Origin: Pirellulales bacterium
Lineage (GTDB): Bacteria; Planctomycetota; Planctomycetia; Pirellulales; Lacipirellulaceae
Assembly: GCA_028279215.1 (NCBI GenBank)
Contig: JANQOF010000072.1
Coordinates: 29,942 to 93,941 of the forward strand
DNA length: 64,000 bases
Direction: 5' to 3'
A program made the translations under genes and the position numbers. Positions 15,623-25,673 of this stretch are shown here, piece by piece. A model generated the notes under the pieces. The model was not told the DNA's origin and did no database searches. It worked only from the letters and a program-made list of their open reading frames with translations. Every line of letters begins with the position of its first letter. Within the stretch, counting starts at the first letter, position 1.

Positions 15623-17899
15623 TTGTCATTCGTGTCCGCTAAGGTTCCCCTTCTCGCATTCGGTTTCGGCAACCTTGCCATGCTCGGTTGGCTGGCGGCG
15701 GCTGCTGCGCCGATCTTGATCCACTTGTGGATGCGGCACACGCATCGCGACACGCGTTGGGCGGCAATGGAGTTCTTGCGCGAAGCGATCAAGCGAAACG
15801 CTCGCCGATTGAAGCTGCAACAATGGCTACTGCTGGCAGTCCGGACGTTGCTACTGCTGCTCTTGGCCTTCGCGGCGGCCAAGCCGTATCTGAGCGGATG
15901 GAACCTGCTGACCGGAGGGCCGAAGATTCACCGAGTTCTGGTGCTCGATGGATCAATGTCGATGCAGTACAAGTCGGGAGACCAATCGCTTTTCGATCGC
16001 GCCAAGCAGTACGCTGTCAAAGTCATTGAAAGCGGGAACTCTGTCGATCTTATCTCCGTCTGCCTGTTGGCCGGTCCACCCCAGACAATCGTCGCGGGCC
16101 CGATCGCCGACGCGCGGCGGGCAAGCGCACAAATCGCCTCCCTTGAGCCAACCTACGGCCGCGGGAACTTGAGCGAGACGCTGGCCGTGGTCAAAGAACT
16201 GATTGACGATTCAGCCGACGAAGCCTCGGTGCACGAAGTGGTGTTTTTCACCGAACTAGCGGCGCACTCGTGGCATGCAGCGATCGACCAACCTGCAACC
16301 ATCGCCCAGATTGAAGACCTGGCTAACTTGGCGAAGTTGACGGTCGTGGACGTCGGGGCAATCGGCCCGGAAAACGTATCGGTCGGTAGTCTTCGTTTGG
16401 CCGGATCGCTGCCGACAACAGCTGGACCGGTTCGTCTGGAGTGTGAGGTTGCGAACCACGGACCTTCACGTGTATACGACGTGGTCGTTCAGTTGGTCAA
16501 TAGCGGTGTCGCGATCGACGAGCAATCGATCTCGCTACCGGCTGGCGGCACGACCACCGTTGCCTTTGATGTCCAATTAGCCGAGTCAGGATGGCAAACA
16601 ATCGCTGTTCGCACACCTAGCGACAACTTGGCCGCTGACGATGTAGCTTGGCTAACGTTGGACGTGAAGCCACGCGTCCGCGTGCTATTGGTCGAAGGCG
16701 CGCCGGGCGCAGCCAAGTACCTACAGCACGCACTGAACCCAGGCGGCCAAACTTCCCCCATCGAGGCAACTGTGATTCCGGAAGGGGCGCTGGTCGAAAC
16801 GCCGCTAGACGACTTCGACGTGGTGTTCCTGTGCAACGTGGCGCGAATCACGCAAGGCGAACGCGACTACCTGCACCGTTACGTCGTCAACGGTGGCAAC
16901 TTGGTACTCTTCTTGGGCGATCGCATCCTGCCGGAAGTGTACAACGACGTGCTCGCGCAGCAGCAGCAGAACTTGGCGACTCCCCCGGCCGCCGCCATGG
17001 GGATTGGCCGAGGGCAGCGAAGCACCAATCTGTTGTACTCGGACCGGGCGCCAGCGATGCGGCTCGTCAAGCAGGCCGACGCGCCGGCGGACGCGCTGCT
17101 GCCCGCCGAGGTTGGCGAGTTGCGATCAAGCGAAGAGTTTGGTCTCGATCCGCTCGATTATCGACATCCCATCGCAGCAGCTTTTCGCGGCAGCGAACGG
17201 GCCGGCCTGTTGTCGACACCGGTGTCGCGTTACTACGAACTCAAACCGTCGGACGCAGCCACCGTGGCGCTCGCATTACCGTCGGGCGATCCATTCCTTG
17301 TCACAGCTCCGTGCGGCGACGGGATGGTCGCAGTGATCGCCTCTTCTGCATCACTCGACACCATCGATCCCGCGACAGTCCAACCGTGGACCATGCTTCC
17401 TGCGTGGCCCAGTTTCTTACCGATCGTCCGCGAACTTGTAGTATTTGGGCTGGAACAGAATCGCGATGCGAATCGGGCCGAGCCTGGCATGGTGATTTCC
17501 GGAGCTTTGCCACCCACATGGGCCAAAGCCAGCGTGGATCTCTTGCGACCCGATGGGCGCGTCGACTCCGTGCCGGTGGTGCGTGGCGATGGAATCGTTG
17601 AGTGGAGTTACACCTCGACCGACTTGCCAGGCGCCTACACGGTGTTGTCCACTGCGTCGAACGAGCCGCTGTCCGTCGCGACCGTCAACGTGCCTGGCAC
17701 GGAGAGCGGTCTGACGCGGGTTGCCACCGATAGTTTACCGGACAGCTTCCAAGTGCAAACGACGACCGGCGATCTCCAAAGGACGTTGGCTAATGTCGGC
17801 GCCACGACGGATCTGCATCGATGGTTGCTGTACGCAGTACTGGCGTTGCTGTTGATCGAGTCGGTCATGGCGTGGGCTTTTGCTGGGAGAGCCGCATGA
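15623..17899 (+). CDS. BatA/vWA membrane protein with DUF4159/GATase-like region
   Basis: 758 aa from TTG 15623 (GTG 15632 also possible). It has an N-terminal BatA-type membrane region (AAAAAPILIHLWMRH, TM ~15-36 and ~68-86). A vWA domain with MIDAS D109-G-S-M-S follows, then Ig-like and Rossmann/GATase-like parts (VRVLLVEG...YLHRYVVNGGNLVLFLGD), and a C-terminal TM helix. Most of the protein is periplasmic. It is the second gene of the operon, 34 bases after the DUF58 gene and overlapping the next gene by ATGA. Confidence 0.88.
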   Translation: MSFVSAKVPLLAFGFGNLAMLGWLAAAAAPILIHLWMRHTHRDTRWAAMEFLREAIKRNARRLKLQQWLLLAVRTLLLLLLAFAAAKPYLSGWNLLTGGPKIHRVLVLDGSMSMQYKSGDQSLFDRAKQYAVKVIESGNSVDLISVCLLAGPPQTIVAGPIADARRASAQIASLEPTYGRGNLSETLAVVKELIDDSADEASVHEVVFFTELAAHSWHAAIDQPATIAQIEDLANLAKLTVVDVGAIGPENVSVGSLRLAGSLPTTAGPVRLECEVANHGPSRVYDVVVQLVNSGVAIDEQSISLPAGGTTTVAFDVQLAESGWQTIAVRTPSDNLAADDVAWLTLDVKPRVRVLLVEGAPGAAKYLQHALNPGGQTSPIEATVIPEGALVETPLDDFDVVFLCNVARITQGERDYLHRYVVNGGNLVLFLGDRILPEVYNDVLAQQQQNLATPPAAAMGIGRGQRSTNLLYSDRAPAMRLVKQADAPADALLPAEVGELRSSEEFGLDPLDYRHPIAAAFRGSERAGLLSTPVSRYYELKPSDAATVALALPSGDPFLVTAPCGDGMVAVIASSASLDTIDPATVQPWTMLPAWPSFLPIVRELVVFGLEQNRDANRAEPGMVISGALPPTWAKASVDLLRPDGRVDSVPVVRGDGIVEWSYTSTDLPGAYTVLSTASNEPLSVATVNVPGTESGLTRVATDSLPDSFQVQTTTGDLQRTLANVGATTDLHRWLLYAVLALLLIESVMAWAFAGRAA

Positions 17900-20205
17900 C
17901 TCTGCTTGCGCAGGCCAGTGACGACCAGAATCTCGTATGGCAACTGCAATCCCAATGGCCGTGGTCGCCGTGGTTCACGGTGGTGTTCGTGGTCGTCGTA
18001 GTTATGGGAGTCGCGTACTTGTACGCGCGCGAGTCGTCGCCCGCCGGCCCTGCGTATCGCGCACTGCTGGCGGTACTTCGCCTCACCACGTTCGCTCTGG
18101 TGTTGTTGATGCTCAGTGAACTGCTGCTTGCAGCCACGAGAAATGGTCTGCCCAGGTTGATCGTATTGGTCGATCACTCGGCAAGCATGGGCCTAGAGCA
18201 ACCGGCGGATTCCGCCGATGGATCGGGCCGGTCAAGGCTCGAGGCCGCCCGCGATCTGCTAGTCAACAACGATGCTGAGTTGCTCCGCAAGCTTCAGGAT
18301 CAGTACCACTTAGAAGTGGTCGCCGTGGCCGATGGCTCGATGCAACTCGATGGCGATAGCCCCGAGCAACTCGCCGAACAATTGCTTGACCTGAATACGG
18401 AAGGTCCAACCGCAGCGTATTCTCGGTTGGGCGACGGCGTGATGTCCGTAGTCGACTCGCCGGGTGGTGTGCCTCCAGCGGGAGTCATATTGGCGACCGA
18501 TGGGCGCACGACGGCGGGTCGCTCGCTCGACGAGGCCGCGGCGCATGCACGACAACGCGGCGTACCGGTCTACACCATCGGCTACGGCACGAAGAGCACT
18601 CCACCCAATTTGCAAATCGGGAACCTCCTCGCCGACCGCAAGGCGTTCGTTGGCGACCTGGTGGCAATCAACGTCCGCCTTGAGGCTCGCGGCATCGACG
18701 AGGAGTCGGCAATGGTTCGCGTTCGCGATACCGCCACCGGCGAAGTCACGGCAGAACAAATGGTCGATATTGCTGGCAGTCCATTCACCAAGCGATTGCA
18801 GTTGATTGTACAACCCAAACGCAAAGGCCAAGCAACCTACGAGGTCAACGTTGAAGCTATCGCCGATGAACGAGATACGACAGACAACACGCTACAACAC
18901 ACCATCGAAGTCACCGACGATCAGGTCCGCGTCCTCTTGGCGGCTGGTTATCCGAGCTACGAGTTTCGCTACCTGAAGAATCTGCTCGAACGTGACTCGT
19001 CGTTCGTATTGCATAGCTATCTACAAGAGGCCGACGTCGACTACGTACAACAAGACGCCACGGCAATTGCCCAACTTCCGATGGAAGTTGATGGGTTGGA
19101 CGATACCGACGTGGTCGTGTTGATGGATCTCAACCCGCGGCTGCTACCGCCGCGATGGTGGCAAAACGTCGAACGGCACGTAGTCGACCAGGGAGGTGGC
19201 CTAGTGCTCGTGGCGGGCCCGCGTTACTTCCCATGGCAATACGCCAGCACGCCGGCCATTGGCACGCTCTCGCCAGTCGAAGGTCAATCGGCCGGTCGAG
19301 TTGGCGGTGTGTACGACCCCGGCTTTCGGCTTGTTTTAACCCCACTGGCTAGCGGCAACGCAGCGATGCAGTTAGGCCAAACCGCGCAAGAGTCGCTCTC
19401 GATCTGGCAGGGCTTGCCGCCGTTCTATTGGTATGTTGCCGGCGAAGTGAAGCCCGCAGCGCGCGTGTTGGCGACTCACCCATCGGCGCGGGCCACCGAT
19501 GGCAACCTTGTGCCATTGGTCGCATCGCAGTTCGTTGGTTCGGGACGCGTGGTATATCACGGCGTCGATTCCACCTGGCGATGGCGGTACCGCGTGGGCG
19601 AGGTGTTCTTTGCGCGGTATTGGGGCCAAATGTTGCGACGTCTGGCTCGTTCGAAACTGCTCGACGAAGGCGAGCAAGCGGAGCTGCTGGTCGAACGCGA
19701 CCAATACGACCTCGGGCAGCCGGTCCGTTTGTTACTACGAGCAAATGGCAAAACAATCGCGGAGCAAGGAGAATTGGAACTCTTACTTAGCGCACCAGGG
19801 CAGGCCAGTCGTCGAGTAACGCTACGCCCCAGCCGTGCCAGTCCTGACCTATTGCAGGCCACGCTCACCAATCTCGCGCCCGGCAAGTACAGGGCGACCG
19901 TCGCCAGTTCCGAACAGGCCGGGGTATTCGACCCGGTGGAGTTCAGCGTCGTCGCGCCGCCAGACGAGCTTGCCGACATCACCATGAACCAGTCGGGTCT
20001 AGAGAACCTGTCGTCGAGCACCTATGGAAAGTTCTATACTGCCCAAAACGCCCAGGCGATCGTCGACGACCTGCCTAAGGGCCAAAAAGTGCCGTTGGAG
20101 GTGCTTCCGCCGCTGGAGATATGGAATCAATGGTGGATATTGGCCGCGATTACGGCCTGCCTGACCACCGAATGGATTTTGCGTAAACGTCAGGCCATGC
20201 TGTAG
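17896..20205 (+). CDS. Second vWA membrane protein of the operon
   Basis: 769 aa from ATG 17896, which overlaps the previous stop (ATGA). TM helices at ~27-44 and ~61-80, a vWA domain with MIDAS D93-H-S-A-S, then a GATase-like domain (VRVLLAAGYPSYEFRYLKNLL ... VVDQGGGLVLVAGPRYFPW). Ig-like beta regions and a C-terminal TM helix (WWILAAITACLTTEWIL) follow. Its architecture mirrors the upstream protein, suggesting an old duplication and a heteromeric periplasmic assembly with DUF58. Confidence 0.88.
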   Translation: MTLLAQASDDQNLVWQLQSQWPWSPWFTVVFVVVVVMGVAYLYARESSPAGPAYRALLAVLRLTTFALVLLMLSELLLAATRNGLPRLIVLVDHSASMGLEQPADSADGSGRSRLEAARDLLVNNDAELLRKLQDQYHLEVVAVADGSMQLDGDSPEQLAEQLLDLNTEGPTAAYSRLGDGVMSVVDSPGGVPPAGVILATDGRTTAGRSLDEAAAHARQRGVPVYTIGYGTKSTPPNLQIGNLLADRKAFVGDLVAINVRLEARGIDEESAMVRVRDTATGEVTAEQMVDIAGSPFTKRLQLIVQPKRKGQATYEVNVEAIADERDTTDNTLQHTIEVTDDQVRVLLAAGYPSYEFRYLKNLLERDSSFVLHSYLQEADVDYVQQDATAIAQLPMEVDGLDDTDVVVLMDLNPRLLPPRWWQNVERHVVDQGGGLVLVAGPRYFPWQYASTPAIGTLSPVEGQSAGRVGGVYDPGFRLVLTPLASGNAAMQLGQTAQESLSIWQGLPPFYWYVAGEVKPAARVLATHPSARATDGNLVPLVASQFVGSGRVVYHGVDSTWRWRYRVGEVFFARYWGQMLRRLARSKLLDEGEQAELLVERDQYDLGQPVRLLLRANGKTIAEQGELELLLSAPGQASRRVTLRPSRASPDLLQATLTNLAPGKYRATVASSEQAGVFDPVEFSVVAPPDELADITMNQSGLENLSSSTYGKFYTAQNAQAIVDDLPKGQKVPLEVLPPLEIWNQWWILAAITACLTTEWILRKRQAML

Positions 20206-20303
20206 GATGTGGGGAAGGAATATCCCGCCGTCATAACCTCACGCGTGGCAGTGCCTGATTGCTGGCGCGTGTTTCCCGCTAGGCTTCCACCCCGGCCACC
20301 AAA

Positions 20304-23300
20304 TTGCCGCATCCACTGCAAACCCGCGTAGGCAACGTTCGTCGGTGGTGGAATCGCCGAACGACGCTAGAGTTTCTGGGGTGGTGCGCGGTTGCGTGCG
20401 TAATGTTGGTGATTGCCGCGGCGGCGCTCGACTATTCAGTTCGCACCACAGACCACGGGCTGCGGATCCTCCTATCGGCAACTCTTGCCACGTTGCTCCT
20501 TGCTGTTGTTTGGAGGTTCTTCGGCCGATGGCGGCGCGAGCGATGGAACGAGCCGGTTGCCGCGCAAGCTTTGCAACGCCGGTTTCCAACCCTTGGTGAT
20601 AAGCTCGCCAGTGCGCTTGAGTTCTTACGCCAGGACGAACATGATCCAACAGCTGGCTCAGCGCCGCTGCGGCGAGCAGTGATTGCCGAAGCAAGCGCAG
20701 CGCTCGACGAGTTGCCGGCCGAACAAGTCGCCGAGCGACGAAGCATGCCTTGTGCTCTATCGCTCGCGATGATGTCGCTGCTCGTCGTGTTCGCATTCTT
20801 GCTGCTTGCGCCCCAGTCGAGTCGGACGGCCCTGACTCGTTTGGTGGCACCTTGGGATAGCGTCGAATGGCCGCGCCGTAACAACCTCGAGTTTGTCGAC
20901 CCGCCCAACCTGCTGGCTCGTGGCGAAACATTTGAGGCCTCGCTTACCGACTCCGGTGGCAATTTGCCAGACGAGGTGGAAATCGAATACAGGTACACCG
21001 TCGACGGTCGCAAACGCACCGACAAAACCTGGATGCAACGTGTTGGCGACACCATGGTGGCCCGGCGTGAGAACGTGAATCGCTCGTTCGACTATCGTGC
21101 AACCGGTGGCGATCACCAATCCATGCCCTGGCGATCGGTTGAGGTCGTCGATCCGCCAACAGCTACCGATGTAGTGTTCCACATCCATCCGCCCGCCTAC
21201 ACCGGCTTAGAGATTGTTTCAGTTTCCGGTAAGGTTCGCGCGGTGAGTGGATCGAAGATTGGCCTGATTTCCAAAGCTAGCCAGCCACTAAAGAGCGCGG
21301 CGCTGGTTGGTGGTTCGCCCGATCCAATCGCAGCGGAGATTCGCGATGAGGAAATCTCGTTGCCCTCGCAACCGTGGTCACTATCCGCGGGCGAGCAGAA
21401 CGAATCTTTACGGCCCACGTTGGAGTTGGTGGCGAAGAATGGACTTCAGGCGAACGTCGCACTGCCCTTGGTTGAGTTGGTTGTCGACCAGCCGCCCCAG
21501 GTGAGCTGGCTACAGCCGACCGATGATCAATTTGCGGTTTCGGGCGCGGCGCTTCCAATCGAGGTGTCGGCGCGCGACGAATTGGCGCTGAAGAACGTGA
21601 GGTTAACCATCTCACCCTCCTCCGATGGCAAGGAGCTGCCGGCGCCCGCGCCGGTCTATCTCTACACGGGATCGAATTCGCCACCCAAGCACGCCAAGTT
21701 GCCTCGTGGCGGCGAACGCCTCGACACGCAGTCGCTCAGCTACCAACTTGACTTAGCACCGCTTGAACTGCCCGCAGGCACGGTGATCGAACTTGGGGCA
21801 ACCGCCGACGATTACAAGCCTCAAACGGGTACGGTCGACAGGCCGCGGCGGATTACAATTGTCACCGCAGCCGAAGTCGATTCGCAACTGGCCGAGAGCC
21901 AGGCGGACCTCTTGAGACTCTTGGAACAGGCGCTTGCCGATCAGCGGGCGGCCCGTGAACAGTCCAAACGAGCGGGCCAACGGGCAACTCAGTCGACACC
22001 GGTCGATCGCGATGACCTCGATAATCTGCTGTCGGCGCGGCTCGCCCAGCAAGCAGTACGGCGGACGCTCAGCGGTGCCGATCGCGGCGTGATCAACGTC
22101 GCGGACGCGCTGCTCGGACGACTTCGAATCAATCGATTGCAGCGCCCTGAACTAGTAGCGCACTTGGAACAGATCCGCGATGCGGTCCGCCAGTTGGCAG
22201 ACGATCCATTGCCAACCGCGGAACAGATTCTCACCGATTTGCGCAAGGTTTACGATTCAAAACTTGGCACCCCAGCTGCCGCCAGCGAGACGACCAAGTT
22301 CGCGGCGCTCGATGGCGAGCAACAACGTGTCATCGACGTCCTTGAGAAGCTGATCACAGGGGCCAACGAATGGTCGGACTCCGATCGCTTTGTCCGAGAA
22401 CTGGCCAGATTGGAATCCGACCAACGCAGATTGCGCGAGCAATCGCTCGATGCTGCGCGGCGCAATTTGCTCGCCCAGTCTGATCGGAAGGTACAGCCGG
22501 TCGAGCCGGCCGATCAGCAGCGGCTCGCCGCGGAGCAAGCCGACATTGCTCGTCGCTTCGATCGACTTGCTCAGTCGATGCGCAAGATGGCTCAGTCCGA
22601 TGCAATCGCCAGCGACCTCGCGGCGCGCCTTCAAGATGCGCTGTCGGAGGCCGAGTCGAATCAGCTCTCCGCGCAACTGGCGGGTATCGGCGGCGAGATT
22701 GCCGACGGCAAACTGGGTCGTGCCGCCGAAACCCAGCAGGCCGCTGCCGATGCGCTCCGCGAACTGATCGATCGTTTACGCGATCGGTCACCGAACGATC
22801 CCGGTGAACTTGCCGCCAAACTACGTTCGATGCAACGTGAACTCGAGCAGCTTAAGCAGCAGGCGCAAGACGCCCAGCGGCAAGGCGATCCACAACAGCA
22901 AGCGGCCGAGCGCCGGGACCTCGAGCAAAAGCTCGCTCGCGCGGCGCGTGAACTGGCCCGACTAACTGCTCAGGCGGCGAGCCAAAGCACCGCCCGGGCG
23001 AGCAACAGTGCTGCTCCACAACAAGGCGAGTCGAAACAACAAGCGCAAGAGAAACTGGAGCAAGCCAAACGCGATATCGATCAAGCGCAACGTGAGCTGG
23101 CAAAGCGTATCGCGGCTCTGGAAGGCGAGCGACAACAACGATTGTTGGATCGCTTGGCTGAAGTGCTCGCCGACTTGATTCCACGTCACCAAGAAGCGCT
23201 GGAGCGCACACTTCAACTCGAGCTGGTTCGCGAAACGACGGGCGGACTCGGCGACGCCCAGCGTAGACAGGCATCCAACTTGTCGACTACTGAGAATCAT

Positions 23301-23795
23301 TTAGCCGACAAGCTTGGGGAAGCAATTGCGGATGTGGAGAAGCGAGCCGTATTTCAACTGGCGCTTGGCGGCGCCGCGGCCGACATGCGGCAGGCGGCCC
23401 AAGGGTTAGAACAACTTAACACGGGGCGCCTTACACAGAGCTTGCAACTGAGCGCGCTATCGCGAATGCGGCACGTATTGGACGTACTTCGCGACCAACC
23501 ACCTCCACCGCCTGAAGGGGAACAATCGTCCGGTGGAGGAAGCGGGGGCGGAAATCAGCCCCAACAGCCGCCGTTAATCGAGCTTGCCGAAGTTAAAATG
23601 CTACGCTGGTTGCAGGTGGAGTTGAACAATCGCACCCGGCTGTTTGAGGCAGATTTGGCCGATAACGCTACACTAGCGAACCAAGAACGGGAAGTGGCCG
23701 AGCGTCTGGCTGCCGAACAGCACCAGCTCGAGGAGCTGGTCCGCGAGATGATGCGACGCAATAATAAGAGCGTCCAGCGCCCCGTAGAACTTTGA
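20304..23795 (+). CDS. Very large DUF4175-like membrane protein with coiled coil
   Basis: 1163 aa from TTG 20304. Two TM segments near the N-terminus (~26-46, ~54-72) and one at ~150-170 precede a periplasmic beta-rich region (~180-520; DPP...VEWPRRN, HIHPPAYTG). A long Gln/Arg/Ala-rich coiled coil (~530-1040) follows, then a Pro/Gly linker and a final helical segment. The layout matches DUF4175/TIGR02302-like proteins found with vWA operons. Glutamine runs make the coiled coil low in complexity. Role probably structural at the cell envelope; this is inference from context. Confidence 0.8.
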   Translation: MPHPLQTRVGNVRRWWNRRTTLEFLGWCAVACVMLVIAAAALDYSVRTTDHGLRILLSATLATLLLAVVWRFFGRWRRERWNEPVAAQALQRRFPTLGDKLASALEFLRQDEHDPTAGSAPLRRAVIAEASAALDELPAEQVAERRSMPCALSLAMMSLLVVFAFLLLAPQSSRTALTRLVAPWDSVEWPRRNNLEFVDPPNLLARGETFEASLTDSGGNLPDEVEIEYRYTVDGRKRTDKTWMQRVGDTMVARRENVNRSFDYRATGGDHQSMPWRSVEVVDPPTATDVVFHIHPPAYTGLEIVSVSGKVRAVSGSKIGLISKASQPLKSAALVGGSPDPIAAEIRDEEISLPSQPWSLSAGEQNESLRPTLELVAKNGLQANVALPLVELVVDQPPQVSWLQPTDDQFAVSGAALPIEVSARDELALKNVRLTISPSSDGKELPAPAPVYLYTGSNSPPKHAKLPRGGERLDTQSLSYQLDLAPLELPAGTVIELGATADDYKPQTGTVDRPRRITIVTAAEVDSQLAESQADLLRLLEQALADQRAAREQSKRAGQRATQSTPVDRDDLDNLLSARLAQQAVRRTLSGADRGVINVADALLGRLRINRLQRPELVAHLEQIRDAVRQLADDPLPTAEQILTDLRKVYDSKLGTPAAASETTKFAALDGEQQRVIDVLEKLITGANEWSDSDRFVRELARLESDQRRLREQSLDAARRNLLAQSDRKVQPVEPADQQRLAAEQADIARRFDRLAQSMRKMAQSDAIASDLAARLQDALSEAESNQLSAQLAGIGGEIADGKLGRAAETQQAAADALRELIDRLRDRSPNDPGELAAKLRSMQRELEQLKQQAQDAQRQGDPQQQAAERRDLEQKLARAARELARLTAQAASQSTARASNSAAPQQGESKQQAQEKLEQAKRDIDQAQRELAKRIAALEGERQQRLLDRLAEVLADLIPRHQEALERTLQLELVRETTGGLGDAQRRQASNLSTTENHLADKLGEAIADVEKRAVFQLALGGAAADMRQAAQGLEQLNTGRLTQSLQLSALSRMRHVLDVLRDQPPPPPEGEQSSGGGSGGGNQPQQPPLIELAEVKMLRWLQVELNNRTRLFEADLADNATLANQEREVAERLAAEQHQLEELVREMMRRNNKSVQRPVEL

Positions 23796-23845
23796 CCATA
23801 GTGACGCTGGGTAGTCACCCCACTATCAGAACGACAGGAATCGAA

Positions 23846-24616
23846 ATGGATCGCATTTCAAAGCGAGTCGCTGCGACACTGGCAGCCGTGGCCACTCTGT
23901 CTTCGATTGGGGTGCGAGACCTGCGGTCGGCACCGACGCGTACCGACGCGCCGAAGTTGGAAGACCTTGGCGATGGCTTGTTGGACGATGCGGTGCTCGA
24001 AGGTTTGATGAAGCAGGCAGGGAAGGCTCAACCAGCCGGCGAAGCCCAACCACCGCTGCTGCCCGATGTCGATAAACTTCGGCGTATGCTCGACCCGCAG
24101 CAGCCATCTCCCGGCGAAGACGTTGGCCAGGCGGGTGAATCTCCGCTGTCAAGAATCTCGACCCAGATGGCACAAGCTCGCTCTTTAATTGCCGAAAAAG
24201 ACATCACTGGCGAAACACGTGAAGTTCAGGAAGAAATCGTCTCGCAGCTCGACGAGCTGATCGATAAGCTCAACAAGCAGTGCCAAAACTGTAGCGGCGG
24301 CCAATGCAACAAGCCTAGCAGCCAGCAGACACAGAAGTCCACACCCAAGCTAGGTGGCAAACCCTCTGCAAGCGCCGGATCGCAAGCGTCACCTCAGCAA
24401 TCGCAAGTCTCGTCGGGCGGTGGCGGCGAAGCTCAGCCCGGCGAAGTGACCGATCGCGATGTCGTTAAGAAGCTCTGGGGACAATTGCCCGAACGACTGC
24501 GGCAGCAACTTCTGCAGTCAACCGCCGATGAGTTCTTGCCTAAGTATCGCGAAGAGCTTGAGTTGTATTTTCGACGGTTGGCCGAGGAGCAATCCAACCG
24601 CGACACAACTCCGTAG
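23846..24616 (+). CDS. Gln/Ser-rich secreted protein of the vWA operon
   Basis: 256 aa from ATG 23846 with an AGGA site. A weak signal-like N-terminus (AATLAAVATLSSIGV) is followed by a low-complexity Gln/Ser/Pro-rich body, a QCQNCSGGQC cysteine cluster (~146-155) and a C-terminal helix (LPERLRQQLLQSTADEFLPKYREELELYFRRL). That helix type commonly ends small proteins next to DUF4175-like genes. It may bind the large coiled-coil protein encoded just upstream. Confidence 0.7.
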   Translation: MDRISKRVAATLAAVATLSSIGVRDLRSAPTRTDAPKLEDLGDGLLDDAVLEGLMKQAGKAQPAGEAQPPLLPDVDKLRRMLDPQQPSPGEDVGQAGESPLSRISTQMAQARSLIAEKDITGETREVQEEIVSQLDELIDKLNKQCQNCSGGQCNKPSSQQTQKSTPKLGGKPSASAGSQASPQQSQVSSGGGGEAQPGEVTDRDVVKKLWGQLPERLRQQLLQSTADEFLPKYREELELYFRRLAEEQSNRDTTP

Positions 24617-24644
24617 CGTGTCTCCAGTTTCAACAGGATGGGTC

Positions 24645-25673
24645 ATGAACCGTTGGGTGGCTGCTTGGTGCTTCCTGGCCCTGTGCGACGCCGTTGCAGC
24701 CGTTGCTGAAGAATCACCAGATGCAGAACAATCTGCTGGCGTGTTGATTGAACCAGCGGTCGGCGCCATCGACCGAGGACTGGCGTACCTGGCGGCGCAG
24801 CAAAACGAAGATGGATCGTTTCGCTCAAATAGCATGGGGCGAAATCCGGCCGTCGTCGGACTTGGAGGAATCGCGTTCTTGTCGGCTGGGAGCAGTCCCG
24901 ACCGCGGACCGTACGGAGGCGAAGTCAGCCGCGCTGTCGAATACTTGATTGCAAACACTCGCCCCGATGGATTCATTTGCCCGCCCGATGCTCGTAGTCA
25001 CGGTCCGATGTACGGTCACGGATTCGCTACGCTTTTTTTGGCCGAAGCGTATGGAATGACACCGCGCGACGACTTGCGCGACAGTCTTTCGCGGTCGGTT
25101 GAGTTGATTGTCCGTACCCAAAATAGCGAGGGCGGTTGGCGGTACAATCCCGAGCCTCGCGACGCCGACTTGTCGGTGACCATCTGTCAGATCATGGCGC
25201 TACGTGCAGCGCGAAATGCAGGGCTGCACGTTCCAAAACAAACCATCGACAATTGCGAAGAGTATGTGAAACTGTGCCAAGAATCAGATGGTGGCTTCAG
25301 TTACATGCTCAACAACCGTGGAAGCATGTTTCCGCGCTCGGCCGCAGGTGTGGTGGCGCTCTATAGCGCAGGGATTTACGAAGGGCCGGAAATTGACAAG
25401 GGCCTTACGTACCTCGACCGCTTCGTTCCACGGCGTAACCAGCCGGGCCGCGAATCGCATTACTTTTATGGTCACTACTACGCTGTGCAAGCGATGTGGC
25501 ACGCCGGTGGCCCCCGTTGGCAACGCTGGTACCCGGCGATTCGCGACACACTGATTCGCGCTCAACGCGGCGACGGGGCATGGCAGGATTCGGTGGGGCC
25601 GGAGTACGCGACGGCCATGGCGTGTATCATTTTGCAAGTTCCCAACAATACGCTGCCCATTTTTCAAAGATGA
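24645..25673 (+). CDS. Secreted squalene-cyclase-like (alpha/alpha toroid) protein
   Basis: 342 aa from ATG 24645. A signal peptide (~1-20, CDAVAAVA) precedes repeated QW-type motifs: AAQQNEDGSF, TRPDGF, TQNSEGGWRYN, CQESDGGFSY, AQRGDGAWQD. These build the alpha/alpha barrel of squalene-hopene cyclases and prenyltransferases. At ~340 aa it is half the length of a true cyclase and lacks the DxDD catalytic motif, so it is probably a binding or structural toroid. It overlaps the next gene by ATGA and belongs to the vWA operon. Confidence 0.85.
   Translation: MNRWVAAWCFLALCDAVAAVAEESPDAEQSAGVLIEPAVGAIDRGLAYLAAQQNEDGSFRSNSMGRNPAVVGLGGIAFLSAGSSPDRGPYGGEVSRAVEYLIANTRPDGFICPPDARSHGPMYGHGFATLFLAEAYGMTPRDDLRDSLSRSVELIVRTQNSEGGWRYNPEPRDADLSVTICQIMALRAARNAGLHVPKQTIDNCEEYVKLCQESDGGFSYMLNNRGSMFPRSAAGVVALYSAGIYEGPEIDKGLTYLDRFVPRRNQPGRESHYFYGHYYAVQAMWHAGGPRWQRWYPAIRDTLIRAQRGDGAWQDSVGPEYATAMACIILQVPNNTLPIFQR

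Noticed and set aside
20239..20931. Minus-strand frames over the DUF4175-like gene start
   Set aside because: Opposite a gene with clear TM and family features; basic low-quality composition.
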